Assembly (NCBI GenBank): GCA_945635805.1
Contig: CALZCW010000051.1
Span: 1-5,791 of the forward strand
Source of the DNA: an uncultured Clostridia bacterium
Lineage (GTDB): Bacteria; Bacillota; Clostridia; Oscillospirales; Oscillospiraceae
Direction of reading: 5' to 3'
Length of the DNA: 5,791 nt
Part shown: positions 1 to 4,993 of the stretch, piece by piece
Layout: each line of letters opens with the position of its first letter
Position numbering within the stretch: the first letter of the stretch is position 1
Position numbers and translations under genes: made by a program
The notes under the pieces: generated by a model
The model's database searches: none
Seen by the model: the letters and a program-made list of their open reading frames with translations, nothing else
What the model was told of the DNA's origin: nothing

Positions 1-4
1 GAAT

Positions 5-1726
5 TTATGCCTGGGGCTTGAAGCTGTCCTTCAGGAGCACGCTGCGGTTAAAGACCAGGTGATCCTTGGAGCAGTCACGGCTGTCCATGCAGAAGTAGCC
101 GACGCGCATGAACTGATAGCAGGGCGCGGTCTTTGCTCTGCGGTCTTCGCCCAGAGCGTCGTATTTTTCCGCTTCCTCCACCAATGCTGCCTCCACCTTG
201 CAGCCCTGCAGGACTGTCAGGGAGTCGGGATTCATGCACTCTAAGAAATCCTTGTCCGGGCCGTCGGGCTGGGGATCGGAGAACAGGTTCTCATAGAGCC
301 GAACCTCTGCGTCCACGGCGCTGGCAGCGTCCACCCAGTGGATGGTCGCGCCTTTGACCTTCCGCCCGTCGGCAGGGTTGCCGCCACGGGATTCCGGGTC
401 ATACTCGGCGTAGATCTCGATGATATTGCCGTTTTCGTCCTTCCTGCAGCCGGTGGCGGTCACCAGATAAGCGCCCTTGAGACGGACCTCATTGCCCGGA
501 TACATCCGCTTGTACTTGGGAATGGGCGCTTCCAGGAAGTCCTCCGCCTCGATCCACAGCTCACGGCTGAAGGTGATGGTGTGGGTGCCCTGCTCGGGAT
601 GAACCGGATTGTTCTCCACCTCAAAGGTTTCGGACTGACCGGCGGGATAATTGGTTATGATCAGCTTGACCGGGTGCAGCACCGCCATGGTGCGCTCAGC
701 CGTCTCGTTCAGATCCTCCCGGAGGCAGTGCTCCAGGAAGCCGTATTCGATGGTAGAGGCGGCCTTCGCCACGCCGATGCGCTCACAGAAGTTGCGGATG
801 GACCGGGAGGTATAGCCCCGGCGGCGCAGTCCGCAGAGGGTCGGCATACGGGGATCGTCCCAGCCGGAGACACGGCCCGTCTCCACCAGAAGACGCAGCT
901 TGCGCTTGGACATGACCGTATGGTCGATGCCCAGACGGGCAAATTCGATCTGGCGGGGCTTGTGGTAGGGGATGGAGACGTTGCTCACCACCCAGTCGTA
1001 GAGGGGGCGGTGGGCCTCAAACTCCAGGGAGCAGAGGCTGTGGGTGATGCCCTCCAGGGCGTCCTGGATGGGATGGGCAAAGTCGTACATGGGATAGATG
1101 CACCATTTGGAGCCCTGGCGGTGATGCTCAATGTGGCGGATGCGGTAGATGACCGGGTCGCGGAGGTTGAAATTGCTGCTTGCCAGGTCGATCTTTGCCC
1201 GGAGCGTTCTGGAGCCCTCGGGAAATTCGCCCTTGCGCATCCGCTCGAACAGATCCAGATTTTCCTCGACGGAGCGGTCGCGGTAGGGGGAAACGGCGGG
1301 CTTGCCGATGTCGCCGCGGTACTCCCGGAACTGGTCCGGGGTCAGGTCACAGACGTAGGCCAGACCCTTTTTGATCAGCTCCACGGCGTATTCGTAGTCC
1401 TTTTCGAAATAATCCGAGCCGTAGAAGAAGCGGTCGCCCCAGTCAAAGCCCAGCCAGTGGATGTCGTCCTGGATCGCCTTGACGTACTCCGCGTCCTCCT
1501 TGGCCGGGTTGGTGTCGTCCATACGCAGATTGCACAGGCCGTTGAATTTTTCCGCGGTGCCGAAGTTGATGCACAGGGCCTTGCAGTGGCCGATGTGCAG
1601 ATAGCCGTTAGGCTCCGGCGGGAAGCGGGTATGGACGGTCATGCCCTCATACTGGCCGCCCTCAGCGATGTCTTCTTCAATGAAGGCCTCGATAAAATTA
1701 TTGATCTCGGGAGCTTTGTTTTCCAT
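5..1726 (-). CDS. glnS: Glutaminyl-tRNA synthetase (GlnRS), complete
   Basis: Cytoplasmic class I aminoacyl-tRNA synthetase that charges tRNA-Gln with glutamine using ATP. From the chosen start the protein has 573 residues, close to the usual bacterial GlnRS length of about 550-580. Visible landmarks: the [13 protein letters not shown] block with the HIGH signature at about residues 35-47, MDDTNP at 69-74, the catalytic-core stretch [17 protein letters not shown] from about 214, and a KMSKS-equivalent VMSKRKL with MSK at about 272-274. The beta-barrel anticodon-binding half follows and ends in [10 protein letters not shown] and LVFNRSV. Start choice: ATG at 1726-1724 has GAGAGG 9 nt upstream. 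Reading further upstream to ATG 1756 would place the start inside the -10 box, and the 36 extra residues of the longest frame do not look like GlnRS. The gene is divergent from pyrH. The GlnRS rather than GluRS call rests on the overall motif wording ([14 protein letters not shown]-terminal barrel). Confidence 0.97.
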   Translation of the reverse strand: MENKAPEINNFIEAFIEEDIAEGGQYEGMTVHTRFPPEPNGYLHIGHCKALCINFGTAEKFNGLCNLRMDDTNPAKEDAEYVKAIQDDIHWLGFDWGDRFFYGSDYFEKDYEYAVELIKKGLAYVCDLTPDQFREYRGDIGKPAVSPYRDRSVEENLDLFERMRKGEFPEGSRTLRAKIDLASSNFNLRDPVIYRIRHIEHHRQGSKWCIYPMYDFAHPIQDALEGITHSLCSLEFEAHRPLYDWVVSNVSIPYHKPRQIEFARLGIDHTVMSKRKLRLLVETGRVSGWDDPRMPTLCGLRRRGYTSRSIRNFCERIGVAKAASTIEYGFLEHCLREDLNETAERTMAVLHPVKLIITNYPAGQSETFEVENNPVHPEQGTHTITFSRELWIEAEDFLEAPIPKYKRMYPGNEVRLKGAYLVTATGCRKDENGNIIEIYAEYDPESRGGNPADGRKVKGATIHWVDAASAVDAEVRLYENLFSDPQPDGPDKDFLECMNPDSLTVLQGCKVEAALVEEAEKYDALGEDRRAKTAPCYQFMRVGYFCMDSRDCSKDHLVFNRSVLLKDSFKPQA

Positions 1727-1735
1727 ATCTTTCAT

Positions 1736-1741
1736 CCTCTC
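1736..1741 (-). promoter_or_regulatory. Ribosome binding site of glnS
   Basis: The minus strand reads GAGAGG 9 nt before ATG 1726-1724. This decides the start: the in-frame ATG at 1735-1733 directly abuts this motif and would have no usable spacing. Confidence 0.75.
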
Positions 1742-1757
1742 GGAAATGTTGACCATA

Positions 1758-1786
1758 ATTATATAACATTTTCTCCAAATTGGCAA
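1758..1786 (-). promoter_or_regulatory. Sigma-A-type promoter of glnS
   Basis: On the minus strand a -35 box TTGCCA (1786-1781) and a perfect -10 box TATAAT (1763-1758) are separated by exactly 17 bp. Transcription would start near 1751, leaving a leader of only about 25 nt before the glnS ATG. That leaves no room for a T-box or another riboswitch. The boxes are seen directly; the transcription start is inferred. Confidence 0.85.
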
Positions 1787-1868
1787 CGGGCAATCCGTAC
1801 AATTTACCAAAAAACTCCGGCGGAATGAAAACATTTTGCAAATTAAGAAATTTTGGTTGCCAATTGGG
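1775..1868. repeat. Inverted repeat pair covering both divergent -35 regions
   Basis: AATTGGCAAC at 1778-1787 and GTTGCCAATT at 1856-1865 are perfect 10-bp reverse complements, 68 bp apart. Extending outward to 1775 and 1868 gives 12 of 13 matches. Each arm contains the -35 box of one divergent promoter, so the glnS and pyrH promoters share GTTGCCAATT followed by a near-identical GG-containing tail. It could be a paired operator or UP/-35 context, or partly a by-product of both promoters using the same TTGCCA hexamer. Confidence 0.5.
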
Positions 1869-1885
1869 CCGAATTATTATAAAAT
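1857..1885 (+). promoter_or_regulatory. Sigma-A-type promoter of the pyrH-frr-uppS-cdsA-dxr cluster
   Basis: TTGCCA (1857-1862, 5 of 6 to TTGACA) and TAAAAT (1880-1885, 5 of 6 to TATAAT) are spaced 17 bp apart in an AT-rich stretch. The predicted start is near 1892, giving a leader of about 29 nt to the pyrH ATG. Alternative -10 registers (TATTAT at 1875, TATAAA at 1878) have poorer spacing to this -35. It is the only convincing plus-strand promoter I see in the window, so it probably serves the whole cluster. Confidence 0.75.
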
Positions 1886-1905
1886 AGAGGGGACAAATTC
1901 ATACA

Positions 1906-1911
1906 AAGGAG
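1906..1911 (+). promoter_or_regulatory. Ribosome binding site of pyrH
   Basis: AAGGAG lies 9 nt before ATG 1921. This is a strong Shine-Dalgarno match that supports the annotated pyrH start. Confidence 0.85.
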
Positions 1912-1920
1912 TGGTTTCCC

Positions 1921-2643
1921 ATGAGCGAGCCGAAATATCGCCGCGTTTTGCTGAAGATCAGCGGCGAGGCTTTGGCAGGCGACGCCCACAGAGGCCTGGA
2001 TTTTGACGTGATTGGCAGCGTCTGCGACGTGGTAAAGCGCTGCACGGAGGCCGGCGTTCAGGTCGGTATCGTCGTCGGCGGCGGCAATTTCTGGCGCGGC
2101 ATCAAGGACGGCGGTGACCGCATGGAACGCACCCGTGCTGACCATATGGGCATGCTGGCGACGGTGATCAACTGCCTCGCCCTGGCCGACAGTCTGGAGC
2201 AGCGGGGCGTGGAGGTCCGTGTGCAGACCGCCATTGAAATGAGCCGTATCGCAGAGCCCTACATCCGGGGCAGAGCCATCCGCCATCTGGAAAAGGGCCG
2301 CGTGGTCATCTTCGGCTGCGGCACCGGCAACCCGTTCTTCTCCACTGACACCGGCGCGGTGCTGCGTGCGGCGGAGATCAACGCCGACGCTATCCTGCTG
2401 GCAAAAAATGTGGACGGCGTCTATTCCGACGACCCGGTGAAAAACCCGGAGGCTGTCAAGTTTGACGAGATCACCTATGACGAGGTGCTGTCGAAGCATC
2501 TCATGGTCATGGACTCCACCGCCACATCGCTTTCCATGGACAATCATATCCCCATCATCCTCTTCGCGCTGAAGGACCCGGAAAACATCCTGCGCGTGGT
2601 GATGGGAGAAAAAATCGGAACAGTCGTTAAGGAGGAACAATAA
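1921..2643 (+). CDS. pyrH: Uridylate kinase (UMP kinase)
   Basis: Cytoplasmic bacterial UMP kinase: UMP + ATP gives UDP + ADP, the step leading to UTP and CTP. The protein is 240 residues, the normal family length, and belongs to the amino acid kinase fold rather than the NMP-kinase fold. Visible motifs: LLKISGEAL near residues 10-18 with the ATP-phosphate lysine K12, the glycine-rich loop [10 protein letters not shown] at 51-60, [11 protein letters not shown] at 74-84, [13 protein letters not shown] at 134-146 (UMP/acceptor site), and [11 protein letters not shown] at 162-172 near the nucleotide base pocket. All are intact. It is the first gene of the plus-strand cluster, with its own promoter and a strong ribosome binding site. 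Its 3' end contains the frr ribosome binding site and its stop is 1 nt from the frr start, so the two are likely translationally linked. PyrH-Frr adjacency is very widely conserved in bacteria. Confidence 0.98.
   Translation: MSEPKYRRVLLKISGEALAGDAHRGLDFDVIGSVCDVVKRCTEAGVQVGIVVGGGNFWRGIKDGGDRMERTRADHMGMLATVINCLALADSLEQRGVEVRVQTAIEMSRIAEPYIRGRAIRHLEKGRVVIFGCGTGNPFFSTDTGAVLRAAEINADAILLAKNVDGVYSDDPVKNPEAVKFDEITYDEVLSKHLMVMDSTATSLSMDNHIPIILFALKDPENILRVVMGEKIGTVVKEEQ
2629..2635 (+). promoter_or_regulatory. Ribosome binding site of frr, inside the pyrH 3' end
   Basis: AAGGAGG, a near-perfect anti-Shine-Dalgarno match, sits 9 nt before ATG 2645. It encodes part of the last pyrH codons, so initiation at frr happens where ribosomes terminate on pyrH. 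Confidence 0.85.
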
Positions 2644-2644
2644 T

Positions 2645-3199
2645 ATGTCAGTCGACTTCAAAGAATTCAACCGCAAGATGGACAAGACCCTGGAGATCCT
2701 GCAGGAGGATTTCGGTGCCATTCGTGCAGGCCGCGCCAACGCCCGCGTCCTGGACCGCATCACCGTTGAGTATTACGGCGTGGACACGCCCGTCGGCCAG
2801 GTAGGAACCATTTCTTCTCCCGACGCCCGCACGCTGGTCATCCAGCCCTGGGACGGCAGCCTTCTGAAGAAGATTGAAAAGGCCATCCAGGCCTCCGATC
2901 TGGGCATCAATCCCCAGAACGACGGCAGAGTCATCCGCCTGGTCTTCCCGCAGCTCACGGAGGAACGCCGCAAGGAGCTGGCCAAGCAGGTGCGCAAGTA
3001 CGGCGAGGATGCCAAGGTCGCTGTCCGCAATGTCCGCCGCGACGCCATGGACTATATCAAGAAGCTCAAGAAAGACTCGGAGATCACCGAGGACGACCAG
3101 AAAAAGGCCGAAAAGGACCTGCAGGAACTGACCGACAAATACATCAAGAAGGTCGACGAGGTCTGCGGCGCCAAGGAAAAGGAGCTCATGGAGCTTTAA
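2645..3199 (+). CDS. frr: Ribosome recycling factor (RRF)
   Basis: RRF works with EF-G to split the post-termination ribosome. The protein is 184 residues against about 185 in most bacteria, so it is full length. Domain I, the long three-helix bundle, is formed by residues about 1-30 and 105-184; domain II, the small beta domain, by about 31-104. Recognisable stretches: RAGRANARVLD at 27-37, TPVGQVGTISSPDARTLVIQPWD at 48-70, INPQNDGRVIRL at 88-99, LTEERRKELAK at 104-114 and VRNVRRDA at 127-134, including the rRNA-contacting arginine at 132. The C-terminus (KYIKKVDEV..KEKELMEL) is a normal RRF end, so the insertion just downstream has not damaged it. Its TAA stop coincides with the left flank of the inserted element. 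It is 1 nt downstream of pyrH and 216 bp upstream of uppS. Confidence 0.98.
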   Translation: MSVDFKEFNRKMDKTLEILQEDFGAIRAGRANARVLDRITVEYYGVDTPVGQVGTISSPDARTLVIQPWDGSLLKKIEKAIQASDLGINPQNDGRVIRLVFPQLTEERRKELAKQVRKYGEDAKVAVRNVRRDAMDYIKKLKKDSEITEDDQKKAEKDLQELTDKYIKKVDEVCGAKEKELMEL

Positions 3200-3217
3200 G
3201 GAACCTCTGAACAAATC
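3200..3217 (+). repeat. Left terminal inverted repeat of the element
   Basis: GGAACCTCTGAACAAATC pairs with the right end at 3341-3358 with two mismatches (position 5 C/G and position 13 C/T of the arm). The match extends 2 bp outward (AA/TT), which is part of the flanking TTAA/TTGA. Confidence 0.8.
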
Positions 3218-3255
3218 GGCTGCGGCGCTCGGCGGATCTTTTGCCCCAGCTTTTC

Positions 3256-3302
3256 GGTTGAAAATCTTGAAATACACAAAGTATTCCCGCGATTTTCAAG
3301 CC
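3256..3302 (+). repeat. Internal hairpin at the centre of the element
   Basis: TTGAAAATC (3258-3266) pairs perfectly with GATTTTCAA (3291-3299). Inside it, after an asymmetric internal loop (4 and 5 nt), AATAC (3271-3275) pairs with GTATT (3281-3285) around an ACAAA loop. GG (3256-3257) and CC (3301-3302) extend the outer stem past a bulged G. Further out, TTTTG (3239-3243) can pair with CAAAA (3314-3318). No U-tract follows, so it is not an intrinsic terminator. Since the element lies inside the likely operon, the hairpin should be present in the frr-uppS mRNA. Confidence 0.65.
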
Positions 3303-3340
3303 TCAATTTGTGACAAAATCTCTCGCTGACCGCTCTTGCG

Positions 3341-3358
3341 GATTTATTCAGAGCTTCC
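3341..3358 (-). repeat. Right terminal inverted repeat of the element
   Basis: GATTTATTCAGAGCTTCC is the partner of the left arm at 3200-3217 (16 of 18 complementary). It ends 57 nt before the uppS start codon. Confidence 0.8.
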
Positions 3359-3370
3359 TTGATTCTGCGG

Positions 3371-3394
3371 ATGGGGCGGCGTTCAGCCGCCCAT
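3371..3394 (+). repeat. GC-rich stem-loop in the uppS leader
   Basis: GGGCGGC (3374-3380) and GCCGCCC (3386-3392) form a perfect 7-bp stem around a GTTCA loop. With one bulged G the stem extends by AT/AT to 3371 and 3394. Only TTT follows and uppS begins 21 nt later, so a full terminator is unlikely. It could slow polymerase, stabilise a processed 5' end or be a leftover attenuator. It lies outside the inverted ends of the upstream element. Confidence 0.6.
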
Positions 3395-3404
3395 TTGCAT
3401 ACTT

Positions 3405-3408
3405 GGAG
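3405..3408 (+). promoter_or_regulatory. Ribosome binding site of uppS
   Basis: GGAG lies 7 nt before ATG 3416. This fixes the uppS start and rules out the upstream in-frame TTG (3359) and ATG (3371), which lack a ribosome binding site and would add 19 or 15 non-homologous residues. The ATG at 3371 would also start within the stem-loop. Confidence 0.8.
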
Positions 3409-3415
3409 AAACGTT

Positions 3416-4150
3416 ATGCTGTTTCGGAAAGAAAAAACGCCTGCGGACCGCCCCGTTCCGACCCATATCGCCATCGTCATGGACGGCAACGGGCGCTGGG
3501 CGAAAAAACGCGGTCTACCCCGCCAGGCCGGTCACAAGGTCGGCGCGGAGGCCTTCCGCACCATTGCCAACTACGCCAAGACCATCGGCCTGAAATATCT
3601 GACGGTATATGCTTTCTCCACCGAGAACTGGAAACGCTCGGAGGAGGAAGTGAACGCCATTATGGATCTGCTGGAAAAGTATCTGCGCGAGGCGATTGCG
3701 GATATGGACAAGAACCGTGTGCGCTTCTGCTTCTTCGGTGATCTGACGCAGCTTTCCCCTGAACTGCAGGAGGAAGCGCGCATCGCCGCGGAACGCTCAA
3801 AAAAATACGAGGGCGTCCAGGTCAACTTCTGCCTGAACTACGGCGGCAGAGCGGAGATCATCCGCGCCGCCCAGAAATTTGCCAAGGACTGCGCTGAGGG
3901 AAAGCGCCGCCCTGAGGAACTGACCCAGGAGCGTTTTTCCGACCTGATGTATTCCGCCGGCGTTCCCGACCCGGAGCTGGTCATTCGCCCCGGCGGGGAG
4001 CTGCGCACGTCAAATTTCCTGTTATGGCAGAGCGCCTACGCGGAATATTATTTTACCGATGTCCTGTGGCCGGATTTCGGCCCGAAGGATCTGGAAAAGG
4101 CGATTGCCGCCTACAACGGACGCAATCGCCGCTTTGGAGGTGCAAAATAA
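3416..4150 (+). CDS. uppS: Undecaprenyl diphosphate synthase (cis-prenyltransferase)
   Basis: Condenses isopentenyl diphosphate onto farnesyl diphosphate in cis to make undecaprenyl diphosphate, the lipid carrier for peptidoglycan and other wall polymers. It is a soluble, membrane-associated enzyme of 244 residues, within the usual range of about 230-260. Motifs: HIAIVMDGNGRWAKKRG from residue 17 with catalytic Asp23, FSTENW at 67-72, NYGGR at 141-145, then the diphosphate-binding block from R191 with R197, S199 and N200, and the metal-binding Glu210 in YAEYYFTDVLWPDF. All key residues are present. One oddity is IRPGGELR at 190-197, where a Thr usually follows the first Arg and Pro is found here. 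It follows the inserted element and its stop overlaps the cdsA start by 1 nt. Product length (C55) is inferred from context; sequence alone cannot exclude a different chain length. Confidence 0.96.
   Translation: MLFRKEKTPADRPVPTHIAIVMDGNGRWAKKRGLPRQAGHKVGAEAFRTIANYAKTIGLKYLTVYAFSTENWKRSEEEVNAIMDLLEKYLREAIADMDKNRVRFCFFGDLTQLSPELQEEARIAAERSKKYEGVQVNFCLNYGGRAEIIRAAQKFAKDCAEGKRRPEELTQERFSDLMYSAGVPDPELVIRPGGELRTSNFLLWQSAYAEYYFTDVLWPDFGPKDLEKAIAAYNGRNRRFGGAK
4136..4141 (+). promoter_or_regulatory. Ribosome binding site of cdsA, inside the uppS 3' end
   Basis: GGAGGT lies 8 nt before ATG 4150, within the last uppS codons. It supports the cdsA start that overlaps the uppS stop (TAATG) over longer in-frame extensions into uppS. 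Confidence 0.85.
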
Positions 4151-4992
4151 TGCTGGTGAGAATTTTAGCCGCCGCAGTGGGACTGCCCCTGCTGCTGGCC
4201 ATCGTATTGCTCCTGCCGCCCATCGGCACGGCGATCCTGTTCGCCCTTGCCTGCATGATCGGCGCCTATGAAATGCTCTGGCGCACGGGCATCTGCAAGC
4301 ACAAGCGCATTGTGGCCGAGACAGCTCTTATGGCGGCGGCGGTGGTGATGTGGTCGTGGCTGCTGGCCTGCCAAGTGGTCAGCACCCGCACCCTGTGGCT
4401 GTCCGCGCTGATCGGCCTGTTTGTCTATTCCTCGGTGCTGTTCTGCGAGCTTCTGGCCGGACACACGGAGCTGAAGTTCACTTCCGTCTGCGCCGCCCTG
4501 TTCAGCGGCATCGTCTACCCGTTCCTCATCGGCGCTCTGGTGCGTCTGCGGGGCATGGACGGCGGAAAATTCTATATCCTGGTGGCGTTTTTGATCTCCA
4601 TGGTGGCAGACAGCGGCGCCTATTTCGTAGGCAGAGCCTGCGGAAAGCATAAGCTGGCGCCGGTGGTCAGCCCGAAAAAGACCGTGGAGGGAGCCATCGG
4701 CGGCGTGGTTTTCAATATTCTTGGCATGGTTCTCTACACCCTGATTCTCAACAAATGCTTTGGATTTGCCCAGGTGAACTATTTCTACGCTGCCATTTAC
4801 GGCCTGGTGGGGGCTTTCGGCTCCATGCTGGGAGACCTGACCCTTTCTGTGGTCAAGCGCCAGGTGGGCATCAAGGACTACGGCAACCTGATTCCCGGCC
4901 ATGGCGGTATTCTGGACCGGTTCGACAGCACCATGATCTGCGCGCCCATTGCGGAGATTCTGGTGATGCTTATCCCCTTTGCGGTAAAGTGA
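4150..4992 (+). CDS. cdsA: Phosphatidate cytidylyltransferase (CDP-diacylglycerol synthase)
   Basis: Integral membrane enzyme converting phosphatidic acid and CTP to CDP-diacylglycerol and diphosphate, the branch point for phosphatidylglycerol, cardiolipin and phosphatidylserine. The protein has 280 residues, typical for the family. It is very hydrophobic, with about seven or eight candidate membrane segments: the first is at residues about 4-24 and the last ends the protein (EILVMLIPFAV). The family hallmarks are in the C-terminal third: SPKKTVEGAIGG (about 173-184), GDLTLS (228-233) with the metal-binding Asp, and the CDS signature at 233-259 with S233, K236, R237, K242, D243, HGG and the final DRFD. 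Start: ATG 4150 has GGAGGT 8 nt upstream; a longer in-frame extension would run 42 codons into uppS and is rejected. It overlaps uppS by 1 nt, and dxr follows after 1 nt, so translation is probably coupled on both sides. Confidence 0.97.
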   Translation: MLVRILAAAVGLPLLLAIVLLLPPIGTAILFALACMIGAYEMLWRTGICKHKRIVAETALMAAAVVMWSWLLACQVVSTRTLWLSALIGLFVYSSVLFCELLAGHTELKFTSVCAALFSGIVYPFLIGALVRLRGMDGGKFYILVAFLISMVADSGAYFVGRACGKHKLAPVVSPKKTVEGAIGGVVFNILGMVLYTLILNKCFGFAQVNYFYAAIYGLVGAFGSMLGDLTLSVVKRQVGIKDYGNLIPGHGGILDRFDSTMICAPIAEILVMLIPFAVK

Positions 4993-4993
4993 A

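Larger units (their letters stand above)
3200..3358. mobile_element. MITE-like non-autonomous element with terminal inverted repeats
   Basis: This 159-bp segment is bounded by GGAACCTCTGAACAAATC (3200-3217) and GATTTATTCAGAGCTTCC (3341-3358), which are reverse complements at 16 of 18 positions. The flanks are TTAA (3196-3199) and TTGA (3359-3362), possibly a 4-bp target duplication with one change. The interior is clearly more AT-rich than the neighbouring genes and has internal dyads, so one strand could fold into a long imperfect hairpin. It has no transposase and no credible reading frame; frames running through it on either strand have no recognisable domain. From memory, similar sequence is scattered through Faecalibacterium/Subdoligranulum-type genomes, where it gives rise to spurious small proteins; I could not verify this. 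The element class is inferred; the inverted ends are seen directly. A structured RNA or a REP-like repeat is the main alternative. Confidence 0.72.

Noticed and set aside
1727..1757. T-box or other riboswitch in the glnS leader
   Set aside because: The predicted leader is only about 25 nt, too short for any such structure.
338..1828. Long plus-strand open frame of 496 codons opposite glnS
   Set aside because: It is antisense to a clearly conserved GlnRS, has no recognisable domain, and its openness is explained by the GC-rich codon bias of the real gene.
1727..1834. N-terminally extended GlnRS starting upstream of 1726
   Set aside because: The extension runs through the TATAAT and TTGCCA boxes of the glnS promoter, so those codons would lie upstream of the transcript start.
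1843..2763. Minus-strand 306-codon frame opposite pyrH
   Set aside because: It is a shadow of pyrH, crosses the pyrH promoter and ribosome binding site, and shows no domain or start signal.
3256..3310. Intrinsic terminator after frr
   Set aside because: A stem exists but it is AT-rich with an internal loop and is not followed by a U-tract on either strand.
3258..3320. A promoter for uppS inside the element (TTGAAA-like -35 boxes)
   Set aside because: None of the TTGAAA candidates at 3258 or 3267 has an acceptable -10 hexamer at 16-18 bp.
3359..3415. N-terminally extended UppS starting at TTG 3359 or ATG 3371
   Set aside because: The extra residues do not resemble UppS, would be read through the stem-loop, and lack a Shine-Dalgarno; ATG 3416 has GGAG at 7 nt.
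3196..3489. Minus-strand 97-codon frame running through the element
   Set aside because: It covers the repeat and the 5' end of uppS in antisense and has no domain. I believe such frames are often annotated as spurious hypothetical proteins.
3310..3741. Plus-strand 143-codon frame (GTG start) from the element into uppS
   Set aside because: It overlaps the well-supported uppS in another frame and has no ribosome binding site or recognisable domain.
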